Shown piece after piece: positions 33,266 to 47,700 of a stretch of DNA of 64,000 nt. The notes below the pieces were generated by a model, which did no database searches, was not told the DNA's origin, and was given only the letters and a program-made list of their open reading frames with translations. The translations under genes and the position numbers were made by a program. Every line of letters begins with the position of its first letter. Within the stretch, counting starts at the first letter, position 1. Source of the stretch: Arachis hypogaea (taxonomy: Eukaryota; Streptophyta; Magnoliopsida; Fabales; Fabaceae); contig NW_027255453.1 of NCBI RefSeq assembly GCF_003086295.3, positions 310,001 through 374,000 on the forward strand. Direction: 5' to 3'.

Positions 33266-36200
33266 TTCATCTTTTTTTTGTCTTCCTAATATTACTGGAC
33301 TTTGTTTTATTTTTAATTTTCAATAAAAATTTTAATGTTTAAATTTAAAACTTCATAAAAATAAAAAATTTTGTCTTTTCAAATCCTAATTTTTTTTCAA
33401 GAACATTTTTTTTATTTTTTTATCACCGGATAATGCTATTTTTTCATAAATACAGAATAAATTAATTTTAAAAATTTAAACTTTTTAAATTTTTGTTTAT
33501 TGGATATTTTCTAAAATCTTTATTTTTCGACTTTTTGATAAAAAGATTATTTTTTAGTTTCAAAATTTAAAAATAAAAAGTTTTCATCTTTTTTTGTCTT
33601 CCTAATATTACTGGGCTTTATTTTATTTTTTAATTTTCAATAAAAAATTTTAATGTTTGAATTTAAAACTTCATAAAAATAAAAATTTTGTCTTTTCAAA
33701 TCCTAAATTTTTTTTCAAGAACATTTTTTTATTTTTTTATCACCGGATAATGCTATTTTTTCATAAATACAGAATAAATTAATTTTAAAAATTTAAACTT
33801 TTTAAATTTTTGTTTATTGGATATTTTCTAAAATCTTTATTTTTCGACTTTTTGATAAAAAGATTATTTTTTTAGTTTCAAAATTTAAAAATAAAAAGTT
33901 TTCATCTTTTTTTTGTCTTCCTAATATTACTGGACTTTATTTTATTTTTTAATTTTCAATAAAAATTTTAATGTTTAAATTTAAAACTTCATAAAAATAA
34001 AAAATTTTGTCTTTTCAAATCCTAAATTTTTTTTCAAGAACATTTTTTTATTTTTTATCACCGGATAATGCTATTTTTTCATAAATACAGAATAAATTAA
34101 TTTTAAAAATTTAAACTTTTTAAATTTTTGTTTATTGGATATTTTCTAAAATCTTTATTTTTCGACTTTTTGATAAAAAGATTATTTTTTTAGTTTCAAA
34201 ATTTAAAAATAAAAAGTTTTCATCTTTTTTTTGTCTTCCTAATATTACTGGACTTTATTTTATTTTTTAATTTTCAATAAAAAATTTTAATGTTTGAATT
34301 TAAAACTTCATAAAAATAAAAATTTTGTCTTTTCAAACCTAAATTTTTTTCAAGAACATTTTTTTATTTTTTTATCACCGAATAATGCTATTTTTTCATA
34401 AATACAGAATAAATTAATTTTAAAAATTTAAACTTTTTAAATTTTTGTTTATTGGATATTTTCTAAAATCTTTATTTTTCGACTTTTTCATAAAAAGATT
34501 ATTTTTTCAGTTTCAAAATTTAAAAATAAAAAGTTTTCATCTTTTTTTTGTCTTCCTAATATTACTGGACTTTATTTTATTTTTAATTTTCAATAAAAAA
34601 TTTTAATGTTTGAATTTAAAACTTCATAAAAATAAAAAATTTTGTCTTTTCAAACCTAAATTTTTTTTCAAGAACATTTTTTTATTTTTTTATCACCGAA
34701 TAATGCTATTTTTTCATAAATACAGAATAAATTAATTTTAAAAATTTAAACTTTTTAAATTTTTGTTTATTGGATATTTTCTAAAATCTTTATTTTTCGA
34801 CTTTTTCATAAAAAGATTATTTTTTCAGTTTCAAAATTTAAAAATAAAAAGTTTTCATCTTTTTTTTGTCTTCCTAATATTACTGGACTTTATTTTATTT
34901 TTAATTTTCAATAAAAATTTTAATGTTTAAATTTAAAACTTCATAAAAATAAAAAATTTTGTCTTTTCAAATCCTAAATTTTTTTTCAAGAACATTTTCT
35001 TTATTTTTTTATCACCGGATAATGCTATTTTTTCATAAATACAGAATAAGTTAAATTTAAAAATTTAAACTTTTTAAATTTTTGTTTATTGGATATTTTC
35101 TAAAATCTTTATTTTTCGACTTTTTGATAAAAAGATTATTTTTTTACTTTCAAAATTTAAAAATAAAAAGTTTTCATCTTTTTTTTGTCTTCCTAATATT
35201 ACTAGACTTTATTTAATTTTTTAATTTTCAATAAAAAATTTTAATGTTTAAATTTAAAACTTCATAAAAATAAAAATTTTGTCTTTTCAAATCCTAAATT
35301 TTTTTCAAGAACATTTTTTTTATTTTTTATCACCGGATAATGCTATTTTTTCATAAATACAGAATAAATTAATTTTAAAAATTTAAACTTTTTAAATTTT
35401 TGTTTATTGGATATTTTCTAAAATCTTTATTTTTCGACTTTTTGATAAAAAGATTATTTTTTAGTTTCAAAATTTAAAAATAAAAAGTTTTCATCTTTTT
35501 TTTGTCTTCCTAATATTACTGGACTTTATTTTATTTTTTAATTTTCAATAAAAAATTTTAATGTTTAAATTTAAAACTTCATAAAAATAAAAATTTTGTG
35601 TTTTCAAATCCTAAATTTTTTTTCAAGAACATTTTTTCATAAATACAAAATAAATTAATTTTAAAAATTTAAACTTCTTAAATTTTTGTTTATTGGATAT
35701 TTTCTAAAATCTTTATTTTTCGACTTTTTGATAAAAAGATTATTTTTTAGTTTCAAAATTTAAAAATAAAAAGTTTTCATCTTTTTTTTGTCTTCCTAAT
35801 ATTACTGGGCTTTATTTTATTTTTTAATTTTCAATAAAAAATTTTAATGTTTGAATTTAAAACTTCATAAAAATAAAAAATTTTGTCTTTTCAAATCCTA
35901 AATTTTTTTTCAAGAACATTTTTTTATTTTTTTATCACCGGATAATGCTATTTTTTCATAAATACAGAATAAATTAATTTTAAAAATTTAAACTTTTTAA
36001 ATTTTTGTTTATTGGATATTTTCTAAAATCTTTATTTTTCGACTTTTTGATAAAAAGATTATTTTTTTAGTTTCAAAATTTAAAAATAAAAAGTTTTCAT
36101 CTTTTTTTGTCTTCCTAATATTACTGGACTTTATTTTATTTTTAATTTTCAATAAAAATTTTAATGTTTAAATTTAAAACTTCATAAAAATAAAAAATTT

Positions 36201-37748
36201 TGTCTTTTCAAATCCTAAATTTTTTTCAAGAACATTTTTTATTTTTTATCACCGGATAATGCTATTTTTTCATAAATACAGAATAAATTAATTTTAAAAA
36301 TTTAAACTTTTTAAATTTTTGTTTATTGGATATTTTCTAAAATCTTTATTTTTGACTTTTTGATAAAAAGATTATTTTTTAGTTTCAAATTTAAAATAAA
36401 AGTTTCATCTTTTTTTGTCTTCCTAATATTACTGGACTTTATTTATTTTTAATTTTCAATAAAAATTTTAATGTTTAATTAAAACTTCATAAAATAAAAA
36501 TTTTGTCTTTTCAAACTAAATTTTTTTCAAGAACATTTTTTTTTTTTATCACGGATAATGCATTTTTCATAAATACAGAATAAATTAATTTTAAAAATTT
36601 AAACTTTTTAAATTTTTGTTTATTGGATATTTTCTAAAATCTTTATTTTTCGACTTTTTGATAAAAAGATTATTTTTTAGTTTCAAAATTTAAAAAAAAA
36701 GTTTTCATCTTTTTTTGTCTTCCTAATATTACTGGACTTTATTTTATTTTTTAATTTTCAATAAAAAATTTTAATGTTTAAATTTAAAACTTCATAAAAA
36801 TAAAAAATTTTGTCTTTTCAAAGAATAAATTAATTTTAAAATTTAAACTTTTTAAATTTTTGTTTATTGGATATTTTCTAAAATCTTTATTTTTCGACTT
36901 TTTGATAAAAAGATTATTTTTTTAGTTTCAAAATTTAAAAAAAAAGTTTTCATCTTTTTTTGTCTTCCTAATATTACTGGACTTTATTTTATTTTTATTT
37001 CAATAAAAAATTTTAATGTTTAAATTTAAAACTTCATAAAATAAAAAATTTTGTCTTTTCAAATCCTAAATTTTTTTTCAAGAACATTTTTTTCATAAAT
37101 ACAGAATAAATTAATTTTAAAAATTTAAACTTCTTAAATTTTTGTTTATTGGATATTTTCTAAAATCTTTATTTTTCGACTTTTTGATAAAAAGATTATT
37201 TTTTAGTTTCAAAATTTAAAATAAAAAGTTTTCTTCTTTTTTTGTCTTCCTAATATTACTGGGCTTTATTTTATTTTTTAATTTTCAATAAAAAATTTAA
37301 TGTTTGAATTTAAAACTTCATAAAAATAAAAAATTTTGTCTTTTCAAATCCTAAATTTTTTTTCAAGAACATTTTTTTTATTTTTTTATCACCGGATAAT
37401 GCTATTTTTCATAAATACAGAATAAATTAATTTTTAAAAATTTAAACTTTTTAAATTTTTGTTTATTGGATATTTTCTAAAATCTTTATTTTTCGACTTT
37501 TGATAAAAAGATTACTTTTTTAGTTTCAAAATTTAAAAAAAAAAGTTTTCATCTTTTTTTTGTCTTCCTAATATTACTGGACTTTATTTTATTTTTTAAT
37601 TTTCAATAAAAAATTTTAATGTTTGAATTTAAAACTTCATAAAAATAAAAAATTTGTCTTTTCAAATCCTAATTTTTTTTCAGAACATTTTTTTTTTTTT
37701 TTATCACCGGATAATGCTATTTTTTCATAAATACAGAATAAATTAATT
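33266..37748 (+). repeat. AT-rich satellite, block D, ~14 heterogeneous copies
   Basis: Same unit and orientation as block A but clearly more variable. Variants include GTTTGAATTT instead of GTTTAAATTT (33656, 34291, 34609, 35849, 37305, 37620), ACTGGGCTTT (33612, 35806, 37260), units lacking ~28 bp around ACCGGATAAT (35630, 37085), a larger deletion near 36820, and a pair of adjacent units (about 34340-34985) sharing private changes. It runs into the N gap in mid-unit, with quality apparently falling toward the gap (single-base losses at 36230-36570). Confidence 0.95.
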
Positions 37749-38748
37749 NNNNNNNNNNNNNNNNNNNNNNNNNNNNNNNNNNNNNNNNNNNNNNNNNNNN
37801 NNNNNNNNNNNNNNNNNNNNNNNNNNNNNNNNNNNNNNNNNNNNNNNNNNNNNNNNNNNNNNNNNNNNNNNNNNNNNNNNNNNNNNNNNNNNNNNNNNNN
37901 NNNNNNNNNNNNNNNNNNNNNNNNNNNNNNNNNNNNNNNNNNNNNNNNNNNNNNNNNNNNNNNNNNNNNNNNNNNNNNNNNNNNNNNNNNNNNNNNNNNN
38001 NNNNNNNNNNNNNNNNNNNNNNNNNNNNNNNNNNNNNNNNNNNNNNNNNNNNNNNNNNNNNNNNNNNNNNNNNNNNNNNNNNNNNNNNNNNNNNNNNNNN
38101 NNNNNNNNNNNNNNNNNNNNNNNNNNNNNNNNNNNNNNNNNNNNNNNNNNNNNNNNNNNNNNNNNNNNNNNNNNNNNNNNNNNNNNNNNNNNNNNNNNNN
38201 NNNNNNNNNNNNNNNNNNNNNNNNNNNNNNNNNNNNNNNNNNNNNNNNNNNNNNNNNNNNNNNNNNNNNNNNNNNNNNNNNNNNNNNNNNNNNNNNNNNN
38301 NNNNNNNNNNNNNNNNNNNNNNNNNNNNNNNNNNNNNNNNNNNNNNNNNNNNNNNNNNNNNNNNNNNNNNNNNNNNNNNNNNNNNNNNNNNNNNNNNNNN
38401 NNNNNNNNNNNNNNNNNNNNNNNNNNNNNNNNNNNNNNNNNNNNNNNNNNNNNNNNNNNNNNNNNNNNNNNNNNNNNNNNNNNNNNNNNNNNNNNNNNNN
38501 NNNNNNNNNNNNNNNNNNNNNNNNNNNNNNNNNNNNNNNNNNNNNNNNNNNNNNNNNNNNNNNNNNNNNNNNNNNNNNNNNNNNNNNNNNNNNNNNNNNN
38601 NNNNNNNNNNNNNNNNNNNNNNNNNNNNNNNNNNNNNNNNNNNNNNNNNNNNNNNNNNNNNNNNNNNNNNNNNNNNNNNNNNNNNNNNNNNNNNNNNNNN
38701 NNNNNNNNNNNNNNNNNNNNNNNNNNNNNNNNNNNNNNNNNNNNNNNN
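37749..38748. other. Assembly gap, exactly 1000 N
   Basis: The round length indicates a placeholder of unknown true size between two contigs. The satellite is T-rich on the + strand to its left and A-rich (inverted) to its right. Confidence 0.98.
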
Positions 38749-41700
38749 TTAAATTTAAAATTAATTTGTTTATAAAAATAGCATTATAAAAAAAAAAAAT
38801 GTTCTTGAAAAAATTAGGATTTGAAAAAAAATTTTTATTTTATGAATTTTAAATTAAAAATAATTTTTATTGAAAATTAAAAAAAATAAAGTCAGAATAT
38901 TAGGAAGACAAAAAAAGATGAAAACTTTTTATTTTTAAATTTGAAACTAAAAAATAATCTTTTTACCAAAAAGTTGAAAAATAAAGATTTTAAAAAATAT
39001 CCAATAAAAAAATTTAAAAGTTTAAATTTTTAAAATTAATTTATTCTGTATTTATGAAAAATAGCATTATCCGGTGATAAAAAATAAAAAATTTCTTGAA
39101 AAAAATTTAGGATTTGAAAAGACAAATTTTTATTTTATGAATTTTAAATTAAAAATTAAATTTTTATTGAAATTAAAAATAAAATAAAGTCCAGAATATT
39201 AGGAAGACAAAAAAAGATGAAAACTTTTATTTTTAAATTTTGAAACTAAAAAATAATCTTTTTACCAAAAAGTAAAAATAAAGATTTTAAAAAATATCAA
39301 TAAACAAAAATTTAAAAAGTTTAAATTTTTAAAATTAATTTATTCTGTATTTATGAAAAAATAGCATTATCGGTGATAAAAAATAAAAAATGTTCTTGAA
39401 AAAAATTTAGGATTTGAAAAGACAAATTTTTATTTTTATGAATTTTTAAATTTAAAAATTAAATTTTTTATTGAAAATTAAAAATAAAATAAAGTCCAGA
39501 ATATTAGGAAGACAAAAAAAGATGAAACTTTTTATTTTTAAATTTTGAAACTAAAAAATAATCTTTTTACCAAAAAGTTGAAAAATAAAGATTTTAAAAA
39601 ATATCCAATAAACAAAAATTTAAAAAGTTTAAATTTTTAAAATTAATTTATTCTGTATTTATGAAAAATAGCATTATCCGGTGATAAAAAATAAAAAAAT
39701 GTTCTTGAAAAAAATTTAGGATTTGAAAAGACAAATTTTTATTTTTATGAATTTTTAAATTTAAAAATTAAATTTTTTATTGAAAATTAAAAAATAAATA
39801 AAGTCCAGTAATATTAGGAAGACAAAAAAAGATGAAAACTTTTTATTTTTAAATTTTGAAACTAAAAAAATAATCTTTTTACCAAAAAGTTGAAAAATAA
39901 AGATTTTAAAAATATCCAATAAACAAAAATTTAAAAGTTTAAATTTTTAAAATTAATTTATTCTGTATTTATGAAAAAATAGCATTATCCGGTGATAAAA
40001 AATAAAAAAATGTTCTTGAAAAAAATTTAGGATTTGAAAAGACAAATTTTTTATTTTTATGAATTTTTAAATTTAAAAATTAAATTTTTTATTGAAAATT
40101 AAAAAATAAATAAAGTCCAGTAATATTAGGAAGACAAAAAAAGATGAAAACTTTTTATTTTTAAATTTTGAAACTAAAAAATAATCTTTTTACCAAAAAG
40201 TTGAAAAATAAAGATTTTAAAAAATATCCAATAAACAAAAATTTAAAAAGTTTAAATTTTTAAAATTAATTTATTCTGTATTTATGAAAAAATAGCATTA
40301 TCCGGTGATAAAAAATAAAAAAATGTTCTTGAAAAAAATTTAGGATTTGAAAAGACAAATTTTTTATTTTTATGAATTTTTAAATTTAAAAATTATAATT
40401 TTTTATTGAAAATTAAAAAATAAATAAAGTCCAGTAATATTAGGAAGACAAAAAAAGATGAAAACTTTTTATTTTTAAATTTTGAAACTAAAAAAATAAT
40501 CTTTTTACCAAAAAGTTGAAAAATAAAGATTTTAAAAAATATCCAATAAACAAAAATTTAAAAAGTTTAAATTTTTAAAATTAATTTATTCTGTATTTAT
40601 GAAAAAATAGCATTATCCGGTGATAAAAAAATAAAAAAATGTTCTTGAAAAAAATTTAGGATTTGAAAAGACAAATTTTTTATTTTTATGAATTTTTAAA
40701 TTTAAAAATTATAATTTTTTATTGAAAATTAAAAAATAAATAAATCCAGTAATATTAGGAAGACAAAAAAAAGATGAAAACTTTTTATTTTTAAATTTTG
40801 AAACTAAAAAAATAATCTTTTTACCAAAAAGTTGAAAAATAAAGATTTTAAAAAATATCCAATAAACAAAAATTTAAAAAGTTTAAATTTTTAAAATTAA
40901 TTTATTCTGTATTTATGAAAAAATAGCATTATCCGGTGATAAAAAATAAAAAAATGTTCTTGAAAAAAATTTAGGATTTGAAAAGACAAATTTTTTATTT
41001 TTATGAATTTTTAAATTTAAAAATTAAATTTTTTATTGAAAATTAAAAAATAAATAAAGTCCAGTAATATTAGGAAGACAAAAAAAGATGAAAACTTTTT
41101 ATTTTTAAATTTTGAAACTAAAAAAATAATCTTTTTACCAAAAAGTTGAAAAATAAAGATTTTAAAAAATATCCAATAAACAAAAATTTAAAAAGTTTAA
41201 ATTTTTAAAATTAATTTATTCTGTATTTATGAAAAAATAGCATTATCCGGTGATAAAAAATAAAAAAATGTTCTTGAAAAAAATTTAGGATTTGAAAAGA
41301 CAAATTTTTTATTTTTATGAATTTTTAAATTTAAAAATTAAATTTTTTATTGAAAATTAAAAAATAAAATAAAGTCCAGTAATATTAGGAAGACAAAAAA
41401 AGATGAAAACTTTTTATTTTTAAATTTTGAAACTAAAAAAATAATCTTTTTACCAAAAAGTTGAAAAATAAAGATTTTAAAAAATATCCAATAAACAAAA
41501 ATTTAAAAAGTTTAAATTTTTAAAATTAATTTATTCTGTATTTATGAAAAAATAGCATTATCCGGTGATAAAAAATAAAAAAATGTTCTTGAAAAAAATT
41601 TAGGATTTGAAAAGACAAAATTTTTTATTTTTATGAATTTTTAAATTTAAAAATTATAATTTTTTATTGAAAATTAAAAAATAAAATAAAGTCCAGTAAT

Positions 41701-44700
41701 ATTAGGAAGACAAAAAAAAGATGAAAACTTTTTATTTTTAAATTTTGAAACTAAAAAAATAATCTTTTTACCAAAAAGTTGAAAAATAAAGATTTTAAAA
41801 AATATCCAATAAACAAAAATTTAAAAAGTTTAAATTTTTAAAATTAATTTATTCTGTATTTATGAAAAAATAGCATTATCCGGTGATAAAAAATAAAAAA
41901 ATGTTCTTGAAAAAAATTTAGGATTTGAAAAGACAAATTTTTTATTTTTATGAATTTTTAAATTTAAAAATTAAATTTTTTATTGAAAATTAAAAAATAA
42001 ATAAAGTCCAGAATATTAGGAAGACAAAAAAAGATGAAAACTTTTTATTTTTAAATTTTGAAACTAAAAAAATAATCTTTTTACCAAAAAGTTGAAAAAT
42101 AAAGATTTTAAAAAATATCCAATAAACAAAAATTTAAAAAGTTTAAATTTTTAAAATTAATTTATTCTGTATTTATGAAAAAATAGCATTATCCGGTGAT
42201 AAAAAATAAAAAAATGTTCTTGAAAAAAATTTAGGATTTGAAAAGACAAATTTTTTATTTTTATGAATTTTTAAATTTAAAAATTAAATTTTTTATTGAA
42301 AATTAAAAAATAAATAAAGTCCAGTAATATTAGGAAGACAAAAAAAGATGAAAACTTTTTATTTTTAAATTTTGAAACTAAAAAATAATCTTTTTACCAA
42401 AAAGTTGAAAAATAAAGATTTTAAAAAATATCCAATAAACAAAAATTTAAAAAGTTTAAATTTTTAAAATTAATTTATTCTGTATTTATGAAAAAATAGC
42501 ATTATCCGGTGATAAAAAATAAAAAAATGTTCTTGAAAAAAATTTAGGATTTGAAAAGACAAAATTTTTATTTTTATGAATTTTTAAATTTAAAAATTAA
42601 ATTTTTTATTGAAAATTAAAAAATAAATAAAGTCCAGTAATATTAGGAAGACAAAAAAAGATGAAAACTTTTTATTTTTAAATTTTGAAACTAAAAAAAT
42701 AATCTTTTTACCAAAAAGTTGAAAAATAAAGATTTTAAAAAATATCCAATAAACAAAAATTTAAAAAGTTTAAATTTTTAAAATTAATTTATTCTGTATT
42801 TATGAAAAAATAGCATTATCCGGTGATAAAAAAATAAAAAAATGTTCTTGAAAAAAATTTAGGATTTGAAAAGACAAATTTTTTATTTTTATGAATTTTT
42901 AAATTTAAAAATTAAATTTTTTATTGAAAATTAAAAAATAAATAAATCCAGTAATATTAGGAAGACAAAAAAAAGATGAAAACTTTTTATTTTTAAATTT
43001 TGAAACTAAAAAAATAATCTTTTTACCAAAAAGTTGAAAAATAAAGATTTTAAAAAATATCCAATAAACAAAAATTTAAAAAGTTTAAATTTTTAAAATT
43101 AATTTATTCTGTATTTATGAAAAAATAGCATTATCCGGTGATAAAAAATAAAAAAATGTTCTTGAAAAAAATTTAGGATTTGAAAAGACAAATTTTTTAT
43201 TTTTATGAATTTTTAAATTTAAAAATTAAATTTTTTATTGAAAATTAAAAAATAAAATAAAGTCCAGTAATATTAGGAAGACAAAAAAAAGATGAAAACT
43301 TTTTATTTTTAAATTTTGAAACTAAAAAATAATCTTTTTACCAAAAAGTTGAAAAATAAAGATTTTAAAAAATATCCAATAAACAAAAATTTAAAAAGTT
43401 TAAATTTTTAAAATTAATTTATTCTGTATTTATGAAAAAATAGCATTATCCGGTGATAAAAAATAAAAAAATGTTCTTGAAAAAAATTTAGGATTTGAAA
43501 AGACAAAATTTTTATTTTTATGAATTTTTAAATTTAAAAATTAAATTTTTTATTGAAAATTAAAAAATAAAATAAAGTCCAGTAATATTAGGAAGACAAA
43601 AAAAAGATGAAAACTTTTTATTTTTAAATTTTGAAACTAAAAAAATAATCTTTTTACCAAAAAGTTGAAAAATAAAGATTTTAAAAAATATCCAATAAAC
43701 AAAAATTTAAAAAGTTTAAATTTTTAAAATTAATTTATTCTGTATTTATGAAAAAATAGCATTATCCGGTGATAAAAAAATAAAAAAATGTTCTTGAAAA
43801 AAATTTAGGATTTGAAAAGACAAAATTTTTATTTTTATGAATTTTTAAATTTAAAAATTAAATTTTTTATTGAAAATTAAAAATAAAATAAAGTCCAGTA
43901 ATATTAGGAAGACAAAAAAAAGATGAAAACTTTTTATTTTTAAATTTTGAAACTAAAAAAATAATCTTTTTACCAAAAAGTTGAAAAATAAAGATTTTAA
44001 AAAATATCCAATAAACAAAAATTTAAAAAGTTTAAATTTTTAAAATTAATTTATTCTGTATTTATGAAAAAATAGCATTATCCGGTGATAAAAAAATAAA
44101 AAAATGTTCTTGAAAAAAATTTAGGATTTGAAAAGACAAATTTTTTATTTTTATGAATTTTTAAATTTAAAAATTAAATTTTTTATTGAAAATTAAAAAA
44201 TAAATAAAGTCCAGTAATATTAGGAAGACAAAAAAAAGATGAAAACTTTTTATTTTTAAATTTTGAAACTAAAAAAATAATCTTTTTACCAAAAAGTTGA
44301 AAAATAAAGATTTTAAAAAATATCCAATAAACAAAAATTTAAAAAGTTTAAATTTTTAAAATTAATTTATTCTGTATTTATGAAAAAATAGCATTATCCG
44401 GTGATAAAAAAATAAAAAAATGTTCTTGAAAAAAATTTAGGATTTGAAAAGACAAATTTTTTATTTTTATGAATTTTTAAATTTAAAAATTAAATTTTTT
44501 ATTGAAAATTAAAAAATAAAATAAAGTCCAGTAATATTAGGAAGACAAAAAAAAGATGAAAACTTTTTATTTTTAAATTTTGAAACTAAAAAAATAATCT
44601 TTTTACCAAAAAGTTAAAAATAAAGATTTTAAAAAATATCCAATAAACAAAAATTTAAAAAGTTTAAATTTTTAAAATTAATTTATTCTGTATTTATGAA

Positions 44701-47700
44701 AAAATAGCATTATCCGGTGATAAAAAAATAAAAAAATGTTCTTGAAAAAAAATTTAGGATTTGAAAAGACAAAATTTTTATTTTTATGAATTTTTAAATT
44801 TAAAAATTAAATTTTTTATTGAAAATTAAAAAATAAATAAAGTCCAGTAATATTAGGAAGACAAAAAAAAGATGAAAACTTTTTATTTTTAAATTTTGAA
44901 ACTAAAAAAATAATCTTTTTACCAAAAAGTTGAAAAATAAAGATTTTAAAAAATATCCAATAAACAAAAATTTAAAAAGTTTAAATTTTTAAAATTAATT
45001 TATTCTGTATTTATGAAAAAATAGCATTATCCGGTGATAAAAAAATAAAAAAATGTTCTTGAAAAAAAATTTAGGATTTGAAAAGACAAATTTTTTATTT
45101 TTATGAATTTTTAAATTTAAAAATTAAATTTTTTATTGAAAATTAAAAAATAAAATAAAGTCCAGAATATTAGGAAGACAAAAAAAAGATGAAAACTTTT
45201 TATTTTTAAATTTTGAAACTAAAAAAATAATCTTTTTACCAAAAAGTTGAAAAATAAAGATTTTAAAAAATATCCAATAAACAAAAATTTAAAAAGTTTA
45301 AATTTTTAAAATTAATTTATTCTGTATTTATGAAAAAATAGCATTATCCGGTGATAAAAAAATAAAAAAATGTTCTTGAAAAAAATTTAGGATTTGAAAA
45401 GACAAAATTTTTTATTTTTATGAATTTTTAAATTTAAAAATTAAATTTTTTATTGAAAATTAAAAAATAAAATAAAGTCCAGTAATATTAGGAAGACAAA
45501 AAAAAGATGAAAACTTTTTATTTTTAAATTTTGAAACTAAAAAAATAATCTTTTTACCAAAAAGTTGAAAAATAAAGATTTTAAAAAATATCCAATAAAC
45601 AAAAATTTAAAAAGTTTAAATTTTTAAAATTAATTTATTCTGTATTTATGAAAAAATAGCATTATCCGGTGATAAAAAATAAAAAAATGTTCTTGAAAAA
45701 AATTTAGGATTTGAAAAGACAAAATTTTTTATTTTTATGAATTTTTAAATTTAAAAATTAAATTTTTTATTGAAAATTAAAAAATAAAATAAAGTCCAGT
45801 AATATTAGGAAGACAAAAAAAAGATGAAAACTTTTTATTTTTAAATTTTGAAACTAAAAAAATAATCTTTTTACCAAAAAGTTGAAAAATAAAGATTTTA
45901 AAAAATATCCAATAAACAAAAATTTAAAAAGTTTAAATTTTTAAAATTAATTTATTCTGTATTTATGAAAAAATAGCATTATCCGGTGATAAAAAAATAA
46001 AAAAATGTTCTTGAAAAAAATTTAGGATTTGAAAAGACAAAATTTTTATTTTTATGAATTTTTAAATTTAAAAATTAAATTTTTTATTGAAAATTAAAAA
46101 ATAAAATAAAGTCCAGTAATATTAGGAAGACAAAAAAAAGATGAAAACTTTTTATTTTTAAATTTTGAAACTAAAAAAATAATCTTTTTACCAAAAAGTT
46201 GAAAAATAAAGATTTTAAAAAATATCCAATAAACAAAAATTTAAAAAGTTTAAATTTTTAAAATTAATTTATTCTGTATTTATGAAAAAATAGCATTATC
46301 CGGTGATAAAAAAATAAAAAAATGTTCTTGAAAAAAATTTAGGATTTGAAAAGACAAATTTTTTATTTTTATGAATTTTTAAATTTAAAAATTAAATTTT
46401 TTATTGAAAATTAAAAAATAAAATAAAGTCCAGTAATATTAGGAAGACAAAAAAAAGATGAAAACTTTTTATTTTTAAATTTTGAAACTAAAAAAATAAT
46501 CTTTTTACCAAAAAGTTGAAAAATAAAGATTTTAAAAAATATCCAATAAACAAAAATTTAAAAAGTTTAAATTTTTAAAATTAATTTATTCTGTATTTAT
46601 GAAAAAATAGCATTATCCGGTGATAAAAAAATAAAAAAATGTTCTTGAAAAAAATTTAGGATTTGAAAAGACAAATTTTTTATTTTTATGAATTTTTAAA
46701 TTTAAAAATTAAATTTTTTATTGAAATTAAAAAATAAAATAAAGTCCAGTAATATTAGGAAGACAAAAAAAAGATGAAAACTTTTTATTTTTAAATTTTG
46801 AAACTAAAAAAATAATCTTTTTACCAAAAAGTTGAAAAATAAAGATTTTAAAAAATATCCAATAAACAAAAATTTAAAAAGTTTAAATTTTTAAAATTAA
46901 TTTATTCTGTATTTATGAAAAAATAGCATTATCCGGTGATAAAAAAATAAAAAAATGTTCTTGAAAAAAATTTAGGATTTGAAAAGACAAAATTTTTATT
47001 TTTATGAATTTTTAAATTTAAAAATTAAATTTTTTATTGAAAATTAAAAAATAAATAAAGTCCAGTAATATTAGGAAGACAAAAAAAAGATGAAAACTTT
47101 TTATTTTTAAATTTTGAAACTAAAAAAATAATCTTTTTACCAAAAAGTTGAAAAATAAAGATTTTAAAAAATATCCAATAAACAAAAATTTAAAAAGTTT
47201 AAATTTTTAAAATTAATTTATTCTGTATTTATGAAAAAATAGCATTATCCGGTGATAAAAAAATAAAAAAATGTTCTTGAAAAAAATTTAGGATTTGAAA
47301 AGACAAATTTTTTATTTTTATGAATTTTTAAATTTAAAAATTAAATTTTTTATTGAAAATTAAAAAATAAATAAAGTCCAGAATATTAGGAAGACAAAAA
47401 AAAGATGAAAACTTTTTATTTTTAAATTTTGAAACTAAAAAAATAATCTTTTTACCAAAAAGTTGAAAAATAAAGATTTTAAAAAATATCCAATAAACAA
47501 AAATTTAAAAAGTTTAAATTTTTAAAATTAATTTATTCTGTATTTATGAAAAAATAGCATTATCCGGTGATAAAAAAATAAAAAAATGTTCTTGAAAAAA
47601 ATTTAGGATTTGAAAAGACAAATTTTTTATTTTTATGAATTTTTAAATTTAAAAATTAAATTTTTTATTGAAAATTAAAAAATAAAATAAAGTCCAGTAA

